A stretch of 64,000 nucleotides of DNA, taken from a virus. Location: the IMG/VR virus record IMGVR_UViG_3300027754_005989, positions 80,067-144,066 of that record; one strand, 5' to 3'. Within the stretch, counting starts at the first letter, position 1. Every line of letters starts with the position of its first letter. The notes beneath the pieces are model-generated. The model was given only the letters and a program-made list of their open reading frames with translations. It did not search any database and had not been told where the DNA came from. Made by a program: the position numbers and the translations under genes. Shown here one piece after another: positions 15,638 through 22,543 of this stretch.

Positions 15638-16498
15638 TCAAGACCTTTTCTTGAGAATGTTGGAAGCCAATTCTGACATGTAGTGTGCAGTAGGAGTCTG
15701 TATCAGTTTGCTTATTGTTTCAATTGGATCGCCAAAACAAATCCTTTTTGGCATGGGATAGGTGTACATCGACTTGTTGAAAACTGGTGGCATGCCATGA
15801 TCATAGTCGATGAACGGGGTGATTTTACTGTCAATCATCGTTGATGATAGACCGTATGTGCCAAAAATATAAGCTTGATCGAAGACATCAGACAAATTCA
15901 AAGCCCATGCTAATTTGACAGTTTCTTTCCAAATTGTTCTTTTGTTAATCAACTGGCGCAAAATCAAGGTTTCGGCAACCTGCAAAACCCTGTTGAAAAA
16001 TTCAAATGTGAATTCCTTGAAACACATGATTCCCCCCAAGGGGACCCAATTTTTTAAGTAATATTCTTTGTTGTTTGGCATCACTTCCCAAAAATCGCCC
16101 GCCATTTTTTCTGCGTTTTGGAATGTAAAAGTAGCGTCAGGAGCGAAGATGCAGGCTCTGAATTGATTTTCAGGAAATGGCTGAAAACCTTGTTGACTTA
16201 TCAAGACATGAGGATCGATAATCGTAAATTCATTTTTGATCTTGTTATTTTGTATGCAATGAATTAAAGAATATAATTGATTTAGTTTTACAAATCCCCT
16301 TTTATGGCCGATATTATTGTGTAAAAATTTATTGTTGTGATTGTTGATGTTTACGGGGAAAAAATACCCCGGATCATCCGTTTCTGCCACGGATATAATA
16401 AGATTATTTGCTTCACCCTGAGCAATAAAACTCTCTATCATCAATTCATATTGCCATTGATAATAGGTTGTGTTTTCGCTGCTGACAAAATACTCCAT
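15638..16498 (-). CDS. Putative glycosyltransferase-like protein
   Basis: A 286-residue protein. Residues 63-100 (GHKRGFVKLNQLYSLIHCI, then EFTIIDPHVLISQQ) have the layout of a GT-A enzyme, with donor-binding helix and a strand ending in the metal-binding acid motif, but D-P-H replaces D-x-D. A later FIDYDHGMPPVF and the Tyr/His-rich end fit an acceptor region. This resembles the large group of phage proteins near serine/hydroxyproline galactosyltransferases, but the resemblance is weak. It is co-transcribed with the small membrane protein at 15277. The start is ATG 16498. If inactive, it could be a sugar-binding protein. Confidence 0.5.
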   Translation of the reverse strand: MEYFVSSENTTYYQWQYELMIESFIAQGEANNLIISVAETDDPGYFFPVNINNHNNKFLHNNIGHKRGFVKLNQLYSLIHCIQNNKIKNEFTIIDPHVLISQQGFQPFPENQFRACIFAPDATFTFQNAEKMAGDFWEVMPNNKEYYLKNWVPLGGIMCFKEFTFEFFNRVLQVAETLILRQLINKRTIWKETVKLAWALNLSDVFDQAYIFGTYGLSSTMIDSKITPFIDYDHGMPPVFNKSMYTYPMPKRICFGDPIETISKLIQTPTAHYMSELASNILKKRS

Positions 16499-16517
16499 GT
16501 TTTTATTGAGTAACAGC

Positions 16518-16525
16518 TATAAATA
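16518..16525 (+). promoter_or_regulatory. T4-late-type promoter octamer
   Basis: TATAAATA, an exact match to the T4 late consensus, ends 35 bases before ATG 16561 in the 62-base divergent gap between 15638-16498 (minus) and 16561-16893 (plus). Confidence 0.45.
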
Positions 16526-16560
16526 TTTCCGCTTTTCCAAAGTGTTTTCAGGCGGCATGA

Positions 16561-16893
16561 ATGTCATATGAAGCATACAAACAAGTAGTCGATATCCTAA
16601 AACAAAGATGCAAGCTTGCGTTTCCGGTAAGCATACGCAGAACCAGTCTTAAAAATCTCGATGGGGATTGTTGCCTAAAAAACAAAAAATTCTACATTAG
16701 AATAGACAGCAACCTCAGCGAAGCTTCTGCAATAGACACTATTTTGCATGAATTTGCCCATGCCCGTGCGTGGAATCATCTACACGACTCTCTCAACCCC
16801 CACGAATTTCAGGACCAAGTTCATGATGCCTCATGGGGAGTGGCATATAGCGAAGTTTATCAAATATACGAAAAGAATTTTTTAAAAAACTAG
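16561..16893 (+). CDS. Small HExxH zinc-peptidase-like protein
   Basis: A 110-residue protein with HEFAHARAW at about residue 62, a HExxH zinc site. A third histidine in HDASWGVAYSEVY follows about 25 residues later, as in SprT/WLM-type small peptidases. The N-terminal 60 residues form a beta-rich segment (KKFYIRIDSNLSE). Comparable small phage proteins are widespread and mostly uncharacterised. SprT-type members act on DNA-bound proteins. No clear ribosome site is visible. The stop shares the CTAG palindrome with the convergent HAD-type gene. Confidence 0.7.
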   Translation: MSYEAYKQVVDILKQRCKLAFPVSIRRTSLKNLDGDCCLKNKKFYIRIDSNLSEASAIDTILHEFAHARAWNHLHDSLNPHEFQDQVHDASWGVAYSEVYQIYEKNFLKN

Positions 16894-17501
16894 TGCTCGT
16901 GCGACACATTATTTGGAATATCATTAATGACTATTTTCTTAATATTAGGAAATTTCGTTTTAACCTCAGGAACAAATTCCTTAAATTTAAGTATTTGATC
17001 TGGTCTATCTTCGTGAATTTCAAGTGTTTTATAATTTGGGTTCAAGAGACCCATAATAAAATTGAATTTAATTTCAAAAGTGCTGCTGCCAACAGTTCCC
17101 GGTTGGCCAGTCAGGAAATATCCGTCCATTTTGAGGTCAGCATGATCAAGAATCTGCGTAATCCTGCGACGAAACTGGTTGGGACGACCCGTCATCAACA
17201 CAACGGTAGCTTCAGAATCACTTAGATCATTCTTACAGCTTTCAACTGACTTGGTGATATACCATTCTGGTCCCGGCATTTCAGGAACCAAGGGAGGCGA
17301 CAAAGTTTCTAGCCTGCCCCACCATCCACGATGAGGCCAAGGATATCCAGTTATATCTTTATATAAAACCTTACCAGTATCTGAGTCTGGGGAATGAAAC
17401 AAAGTGCCATCGAAGTCGTAGATGATCAATCTAGACACATTAACTGCGCTCTCGTTCAGTCTATTCTGGCAATATTCCTTAAATCTTGATATTTTAGCCA
17501 T
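16890..17501 (-). CDS. HAD-superfamily phosphatase, Swiss-Army-Knife RNA-repair-like, with targeting-like N-terminus
   Basis: A 203-residue protein. Residues 1-17 (MAKISRFKEYCQNRLNE) look like a removable targeting peptide with L15-N-E17, and the HAD domain begins right after. The nucleophile is Asp29 in IIYDFDGTLF, with Asp31 as acid/base and Thr104 in VVLMTGRPNQF as motif II. The insertion with HRGWWGRLETLSPP at about residues 58-71 matches the HAD-SAK family, linked to RNA repair in fungi. The likely role is removing phosphates from RNA ends. It overlaps the nucleotidyltransferase gene by 8 bases, which supports a joint function. Substrate and packaging are inferred. Confidence 0.75.
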   Translation of the reverse strand: MAKISRFKEYCQNRLNESAVNVSRLIIYDFDGTLFHSPDSDTGKVLYKDITGYPWPHRGWWGRLETLSPPLVPEMPGPEWYITKSVESCKNDLSDSEATVVLMTGRPNQFRRRITQILDHADLKMDGYFLTGQPGTVGSSTFEIKFNFIMGLLNPNYKTLEIHEDRPDQILKFKEFVPEVKTKFPNIKKIVINDIPNNVSHEH

Positions 17502-18972
17502 TTTGCTTGCTTCTTAAGTCATTCCAGCGGTTGGTCATCAAAGTGCGCTTAATGGCATCAAATTCGCCACCTACTGGGGTTCTGCCCATGAACTTGAGAT
17601 AAAGAGGGTTGATCTTCCTTTTGCCGTCATCTTCGCTTTGATAGGGAGAAAGATCACCGCTGTCAAAACTGAGGAAGGTATCCACATCGGGATTGTGGGC
17701 CTTTGCCATCTGCATCCAATCCTTGATCTTGGACCTAGTCAAACCGCTGTGGGTTTGAACCATATCATAAAACTGATCGGGATCAAACTTACCTTTCGAC
17801 CATTGGAATAACTTAACCAAGTAAACCACATCGTTAGCTTCTTGTTTAGACCAACCGCCTTGCAATAGAATCTGACGAACATCGTCAGGATTGTTGTTGC
17901 GCATGGTCCAAGCAGCCGACATCCATCTGTCGTTCCTGAGTTCTTCCGGCAAGTCGTCTCCGCTAAATTCAATATTCGGGAAAATTAAATTCAACAAACC
18001 AGAATCTGAAGCTGTCTTCATATATTTTCTGGCATCAGTATCTGGATTTTCTAAACCCTTGACAAACTCTGTCTTGGCACAGCCCGAGGGCAATTTCCAG
18101 TCTTTGTGAGCTTTGACGACACTCATATACTTGTCTGGAAGTGAATTGCCTTTTCCAAAACGATTGAAGTGGTTTAGCAAGCGAAATGCCGTCATGGGAT
18201 CTTCCTTCATGCGATCACCAAACTTCTCTCCAACAGCCTTGATCTCACCAGACTTCAAATGATTGGCACCGCCGAATGGATCAATCAGATCGCTGTTGGG
18301 ACCATCTTCGTTGGTCAAGGGAATATACATGGAGTTGATGGTGAAGTCACGATTTGATGCATCTTCCTCGATGTTTGCTGCGCTCATGGCATCATCTGGT
18401 GTGAAGTTTTTGCTTTTGGGAGACTTAGAAAGTGTCGAAAGAATAAAGGGTTGGCCATTCACCTCAGCCGTAATCTCCATTTCCTTGCTTTTTTTGTCCC
18501 ACTTGCTGGCATAGAAAACTTTGTTCTTATTGCCAGCAACAGGCAGGCTGGAATAATTCTTGATAGCTCCGTGGCTGGGTTTGACCTCTTTGAAACCATT
18601 TTGAGACAGAATCATTCTGATTTCGCTTGGTGTAGCATCTGTGACCAGATCATAGTTGTTGGGAGTTTTTCCCATGAGGTGGTCACGAACTGCACCTCCT
18701 GTCAAATACAGAGATTTCTTTTTGAGTTGAGGTTCAACTTCGCCTTTGTTTTTTTCAATCGTCGTGTAGCCAACAGTCACCTTGTTGGAATTTGTAAATG
18801 CCTTGACGACCTTGGCAAGATTGGCATGATTGGACTTATCAATCATGAATGGCGTGAATTCCTTATCGCCACCTTCCTTCTTTTGGAGCTTGATTTTTGC
18901 GGTAACGCCTGTGACTGGCTCCGCTTCTTTTTCTTCTCTAAATTTCAAATAATCTGAGAAATAATGTGCCAT
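17494..18972 (-). CDS. CCA-adding enzyme/poly(A)-polymerase-like nucleotidyltransferase with a degenerate metal site
   Basis: A 492-residue class II nucleotidyltransferase. The head domain has YLTGGAVRDHLMGK at residues 89-102, and a following segment where the usual D-x-D reads N106-Y-D108 (PNNYDLVTDA). One metal-binding Asp is therefore replaced by Asn. A conserved NRDFTINSM at 207-215 matches the RRDFTIN motif, with Asn for the first Arg. Helical body domains follow. The N-terminus MAHYFSDYLKFREE resembles the targeting-like group, and residues 20-85 are an extra beta-rich segment. A normal enzyme repairs or adds CCA to tRNA. The Asn change may weaken or abolish catalysis. It is probably co-expressed with the HAD-SAK-like gene. 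Confidence 0.8.
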   Translation of the reverse strand: MAHYFSDYLKFREEKEAEPVTGVTAKIKLQKKEGGDKEFTPFMIDKSNHANLAKVVKAFTNSNKVTVGYTTIEKNKGEVEPQLKKKSLYLTGGAVRDHLMGKTPNNYDLVTDATPSEIRMILSQNGFKEVKPSHGAIKNYSSLPVAGNKNKVFYASKWDKKSKEMEITAEVNGQPFILSTLSKSPKSKNFTPDDAMSAANIEEDASNRDFTINSMYIPLTNEDGPNSDLIDPFGGANHLKSGEIKAVGEKFGDRMKEDPMTAFRLLNHFNRFGKGNSLPDKYMSVVKAHKDWKLPSGCAKTEFVKGLENPDTDARKYMKTASDSGLLNLIFPNIEFSGDDLPEELRNDRWMSAAWTMRNNNPDDVRQILLQGGWSKQEANDVVYLVKLFQWSKGKFDPDQFYDMVQTHSGLTRSKIKDWMQMAKAHNPDVDTFLSFDSGDLSPYQSEDDGKRKINPLYLKFMGRTPVGGEFDAIKRTLMTNRWNDLRSKQNG

Positions 18973-19026
18973 GTGACATCCCTAGCTGTAAGATTGTAAA
19001 TTATTTAGCCGTTTATCCTGTATTTT

Positions 19027-19335
19027 TCAATCATTCGGAGGACTTTGTAAATTCAAGAAGTAAAGTATCGTGCCTCCTATTACCATCAAGGCAATTTTCC
19101 ATAGACTATCGAAAATTCTGCCCCAAATACCATCGACAGCTTCTAATTTTTTTTGCATCACATCTAAACTATGTTTAATGTCCTTGATTTCATTATTAAT
19201 AATGAGAATATCTTTGTCAATACTCTCGTTTTTTTCAGTATGATTTTCTAAAGACTTAACGATGGTTGTGATGCGTTCATCGTGCCTTGTCACTATGTCA
19301 GAAACATCTGAAGTTGTTTTCTTGGCTGGTGGCAT
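19027..19335 (-). CDS. Coiled-coil protein with C-terminal membrane anchor (XhlA/holin-accessory-like)
   Basis: A 102-residue protein. Residues 12-70 form a charged coiled coil (HDERITTIVKSLENHTEKN). One membrane span follows at about residues 78-95 (LWKIALMVIGGTILYFLNL) with a short tail. This layout is typical of XhlA-type hemolysin/holin accessory proteins and of tail-anchored phage lysis proteins. A functional call rests on layout only. GGAAA precedes the ATG. No endolysin or second holin gene lies next to it. Confidence 0.55.
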   Translation of the reverse strand: MPPAKKTTSDVSDIVTRHDERITTIVKSLENHTEKNESIDKDILIINNEIKDIKHSLDVMQKKLEAVDGIWGRIFDSLWKIALMVIGGTILYFLNLQSPPND

Positions 19336-19375
19336 AATTTTCCATTTCTATTAACCCGACCCTATATATTTAGTG

Positions 19376-19885
19376 ATGAGTAATACAACAAAAATTGAAG
19401 AAAAAACAGAAGTTGTCATCATCGAAGAGTCCGAATCTTCGTTTGAGCAACGAGTTGATTCCATGCTGCCAAAAATGAATGTGAGCATCCCAGAGAACTC
19501 AGGGCCACCGGCAGATGCTTTGATCAGCGACCAGCATTATTTAACGGTGTTGGACGAGATCATGAACAACATCCGTGACGACCGCAAGCAGGTTGATGAT
19601 TTTTTGTCAACTTTCGCAAATATGGTCATAAATGACGGCGATGCCACCACATCCAGCAAGGAGGCGATGGTCAATCTCGTGAAAACCAAGGTTGATCTTC
19701 AGGACAAGATGCTGAAGGCAGCGGACTTGATGACAAGGCTGAAATTGAAAAACACTTATGCTTATTCTGGACCACATTTGAACGCCCTTCAGCAAAACAA
19801 CATAAATATTGGTACGGATAACACAACTTTCAATCGAAAAGAGCTTATTAGAGCCATCAATCAAGCGAAGAAGAAAAAGGATTAA
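19376..19885 (+). CDS. Acidic helical protein, function unknown
   Basis: A 169-residue protein starting MSNTTKIEEKTE. The body is helical, with LDEIMNNIRDDRKQVDDFL and SKEAMVNLVKTKVDLQDKML, and the C-terminus is basic (RKELIRAINQAKKKKD). Acidic start, central helices and basic end are reminiscent of phage small terminase subunits, but I see no diagnostic motif. It is far from the large terminase gene, so I do not call it that. A GTG 3 bases earlier is an alternative start. It leads a plus-strand run and is followed after 2 bases by the next gene. Confidence 0.7.
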   Translation: MSNTTKIEEKTEVVIIEESESSFEQRVDSMLPKMNVSIPENSGPPADALISDQHYLTVLDEIMNNIRDDRKQVDDFLSTFANMVINDGDATTSSKEAMVNLVKTKVDLQDKMLKAADLMTRLKLKNTYAYSGPHLNALQQNNINIGTDNTTFNRKELIRAINQAKKKKD

Positions 19886-19887
19886 TT

Positions 19888-21210
19888 ATGTCAAGGCACG
19901 CACTCGAAGAATGGCTGGTAGAAGCAAGTGGCGATGTTCCGGGCGGTCAATCTCCTATGGGACAGCCAGATTTCCCTCCTATGGGTGGTCCTCCTCCCGG
20001 CGACCCAAATGCCGCCAATCCTCCTGCTCCCAATATGGCTCCACCCGGTGCTGCACCCCAGCAGAATTCTCCAGATGCTGAGAAAAAAGCAGCAGAAATG
20101 CCCGATGTCAGCAAGGACCCCCAATCTCCCGACATGCCCGAAAAAGCATCCGATCAGGATTTTGAAACTTGGAAAAACGAATTTTTCAAAGAAAGCGTCA
20201 AGGGAGATGTCGGCAAGCTAATCGAAATGGTCCAGCAAATTAGGGATGCGGAATTGGAAGCCTATCCCCGCAAATTCGTGGAAGATAACCTTCAAATTTG
20301 CTTTCTGCGCCAAAATGCCAACATTGAAAAGGCAGGAAAGGCTATTCGCAACAACATCAAGCAGAATCTCGACCAGAATAATCCCTCTGTTTCCCTTGTG
20401 AACCACCTACTAAGCGCTCTTCAAGTGACTCCAGAATTGAACAATGTATTCATCAAGCTGAAAGGTCTTCTGGGAATGAAGGGCGACCTTCACCGCAAGT
20501 ACATGGCGAGCCTTCTTGGAGCAGTACAGGTCGGTACTGGTGGCAACAACGAAGACATCATTTATAACGAGCGTGATTATTCAATTCGCATTTCGACCCG
20601 CTTCAATGATAAGTGGGGAAGAGTCGATATCGGTAAATGGAGCCTAAAAGAAGACGATCCCGAGCGTTATCTCACCGAGCCTGAGCAAAAGAGAATGGAA
20701 GAAGGCAGTCCTGAGGAGAAAGATGTTCTTCGACGCAGAGTGGTGATGGAGTCGATTGCCGAGGGTTTCAAGAAAAGAAGCTTTATGATTCATGTTGTAG
20801 GACAGGATGGTACTGTTGCCACACTTGGTTGGGATTTATCTGGTAGCTTGAAGAGTGCTTATACCTCAGGAAAGCTGGTTGTAAAAACAATTCAGAGTGA
20901 TAATTCCGAAGCCATGATTGATGATGACGGCGAAATCATCCCTTACATGGACATCAAGATCAAATATGTGAAAGATGCCGATGGTGGCGTTGACGAAGAT
21001 GGCAAGCCAGCCAAGGAAGATCATGATTTCATGGAGCGGATTGACGGAATGCTATTCCTGACCGCTCAATACAAAATTCTGAAGGAAGCTGCTTCAAGCT
21101 TCAGCGGTATTGTCCTGAAGGAAACGCCCTATACCGGCAATCCGAGCGACCTGAAGACCATCATGCGCTGTGTTCCAAGTGCTCCTGAGCTTTTAATGAG
21201 GAATTGCTGA
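19888..21210 (+). CDS. Putative virion protein with capsid-targeting-like N-terminus and Pro-rich linker
   Basis: A 440-residue protein starting MSRHALEEWLVEASGD. L10-V-E12 followed by Ala-Ser closely matches the T4 internal-protein peptide (EFIAE, then AS). Residues 18-75 are Pro/Gly/Met/Ala-rich and probably disordered. Residues 90-210 are helical. The rest is a beta-rich globular domain with RDYSIRISTRFNDKWGRVDIG and an acidic loop (DADGGVDEDGKPAKEDHD). AAGGA precedes the ATG by 6 bases. Its place just upstream of the tail module suggests a structural or head-packaged protein. No family is recognised. Confidence 0.75.
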   Translation: MSRHALEEWLVEASGDVPGGQSPMGQPDFPPMGGPPPGDPNAANPPAPNMAPPGAAPQQNSPDAEKKAAEMPDVSKDPQSPDMPEKASDQDFETWKNEFFKESVKGDVGKLIEMVQQIRDAELEAYPRKFVEDNLQICFLRQNANIEKAGKAIRNNIKQNLDQNNPSVSLVNHLLSALQVTPELNNVFIKLKGLLGMKGDLHRKYMASLLGAVQVGTGGNNEDIIYNERDYSIRISTRFNDKWGRVDIGKWSLKEDDPERYLTEPEQKRMEEGSPEEKDVLRRRVVMESIAEGFKKRSFMIHVVGQDGTVATLGWDLSGSLKSAYTSGKLVVKTIQSDNSEAMIDDDGEIIPYMDIKIKYVKDADGGVDEDGKPAKEDHDFMERIDGMLFLTAQYKILKEAASSFSGIVLKETPYTGNPSDLKTIMRCVPSAPELLMRNC

Positions 21211-21211
21211 T

Positions 21212-21688
21212 ATGCGACAATTTTTAGAATTCGTAGACCGCAAACAGCGTGAGACCAAACGACAATTGAAATTGGTCGAGAAGGCTTTGCGTAAAGGCAA
21301 CTTCCATGTTTACTCCCATCTTGAAGATGATGATCCTTATCTTTTCGTGAGGAGCCCTTCAAAAAAGCTTAGCTTTGAAGGAATCCGTGTTTACACGATT
21401 GGAGATCAAGTTGCCTATCGTGTTCAAAAAATGGAAAAAACCGAGCCTTATGGCAAATCTTATTCCTTGAATATCGAAGACATGTTCAATGACTACATGG
21501 GAGAGGACATGGACGAGGAAGAGGCTGGGAAAAAGGTTGTTGAGAGCATGGTCTCTGAATTGAAGAAGTTTTTTAGCAAGAGCGAGGAAGCTGAAGAGGA
21601 AATGAGATCGAAGACCGGAGATGGAGTTGGTCTGATTGTTAAGACTGGCGGCAGCGATTACAGCAGTACGGTACTAAATAGGTTGTAA
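21212..21688 (+). CDS. Hypothetical protein of 158 residues
   Basis: Starts MRQFLEFVDRKQRE, near the aromatic-acidic start of other proteins here, with L21-V-E23 as a possible cleavage site. The middle is a beta-rich segment (YLFVRSPSKKLSFEGIRVY) and the end is acidic and helical (MGEDMDEEEAGKK). The ATG is 1 base after the TGA of the preceding gene, with GAGGAA inside that gene's end, so it is translationally coupled. It is possibly the partner of the 440-residue protein. No family is recognised. Confidence 0.7.
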   Translation: MRQFLEFVDRKQRETKRQLKLVEKALRKGNFHVYSHLEDDDPYLFVRSPSKKLSFEGIRVYTIGDQVAYRVQKMEKTEPYGKSYSLNIEDMFNDYMGEDMDEEEAGKKVVESMVSELKKFFSKSEEAEEEMRSKTGDGVGLIVKTGGSDYSSTVLNRL

Positions 21689-21696
21689 GGAGGACC

Positions 21697-21882
21697 ATGA
21701 GCGAAGAGCAACAGAAGAGTGATTCAGAGCTTTTGGCTGTTATTTTGGCTATCTTTTTGCCTCCACTTGGAGTTTTTCTCAAGAGAGGTTTGGACGCACA
21801 GTTCGTTATCAACATTTTATTGACTTTGTTTGGATGGTTGCCGGGTATTATTCACGCACTTTATGTTATTCTGAAAAAGTAA
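21697..21882 (+). CDS. Pmp3/YqaE (UPF0057) family small membrane protein
   Basis: A 61-residue protein whose residues 13-61 are a textbook Pmp3/UPF0057 sequence, with VILAIFLPPLGVFLKRGL, then INILLTLFGWLPGIIHALY. It spans the membrane twice. Cellular members are small stress-induced proteolipids that affect membrane potential and ion tolerance. A perfect AAGGAGG precedes the ATG by 4 bases, and a terminator follows, indicating strong expression. It is plausibly an auxiliary gene that steadies the host membrane during infection, but no phage role is established that I know of. Confidence 0.9.
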   Translation: MSEEQQKSDSELLAVILAIFLPPLGVFLKRGLDAQFVINILLTLFGWLPGIIHALYVILKK

Positions 21883-21904
21883 TAAGGCCGGTTGCAACAA
21901 ACAT

Positions 21905-21934
21905 AAAAAAGTCCCGTTTCGACGGGGCTTTTTT
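21905..21934 (+). terminator. Rho-independent terminator with TTCG loop
   Basis: Stem AAAAAAGTCCCGT pairs with ACGGGGCTTTTTT around a TTCG tetraloop (21918-21921), with one T-G wobble. It ends the 19376-21882 transcript before the tail module. Confidence 0.9.
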
Positions 21935-21958
21935 GTTTTATGGTCCTGTAGATAAGGT

Positions 21959-22474
21959 ATGGCAGTACCATTTGTCGATGCTGTGATTCCCGGCGGTCTT
22001 CTCAATACCACGAGTACGAGTTCTGCGATCAATCGTGGAAGTTTAGTTACATTCAATTATCTTTTTCATAAACCGGGACACGATCCTGCTCCGATGGTTT
22101 TAATCACAGACATTTGGCCACAGTATATTCGTGGGATTAATTTACACTATTTAACTTTTCCTGTGATTAAAAAACTTGCTTTTCCTTCACCGGGGAGAAG
22201 CGTGTGTGACAGCCCAATTTTTACCTATCAATATATAAAAGGCAACAACTATATAGTTTCATCTTTCCGTCAGTATAAACGCAACGGAATCGAGCGTCTG
22301 AAGAAGCTGGATTGTGCGTTTATAGTGAATGCTCTCGCCGTATCTCGGTCATTTGACCCCAACGAGATAGAAGCGATTCGCAAGTCTGTGCGAGAGCAAA
22401 TTCGTCGCATGGTTAACCAACCAGCAGCACCCACAGGCGAAATGACATTTGGACAGGCTCCACCAACAACATAA
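21959..22474 (+). CDS. Putative minor virion protein (GINLHYL-type)
   Basis: A 171-residue protein. MVLITDIWPQYIRGINLHYL at about residues 46-65 recalls a phage protein group carrying a G-(L/I/F)-NLHYL signature followed by a short helix. Members occur near tail genes of T4-like aquatic phages and are mostly unannotated. The C-terminus is Arg-rich, then Pro/Gly/Thr-rich. It begins 25 bases after a terminator and ends 69 bases before the tape measure gene. The precise role is unknown. I recall the family from pattern only. Confidence 0.65.
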   Translation: MAVPFVDAVIPGGLLNTTSTSSAINRGSLVTFNYLFHKPGHDPAPMVLITDIWPQYIRGINLHYLTFPVIKKLAFPSPGRSVCDSPIFTYQYIKGNNYIVSSFRQYKRNGIERLKKLDCAFIVNALAVSRSFDPNEIEAIRKSVREQIRRMVNQPAAPTGEMTFGQAPPTT

Positions 22475-22543
22475 TTGTCGATAGGAGTCCTAAATATGTC
22501 AACTAATTTCTCATATAAAAATAAGTCGAAATCATAGGATATC

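Noticed and set aside
17494-18972. A tRNA gene served by the CCA-type enzyme
   Set aside because: No cloverleaf with T-loop GGTTCGA-type sequence was seen in the short intergenic gaps.
19376-19885. Small terminase subunit
   Set aside because: Acidic-helical-basic layout fits, but no specific motif is seen and the large subunit is 42 kb away on the other strand. I left it as unknown.
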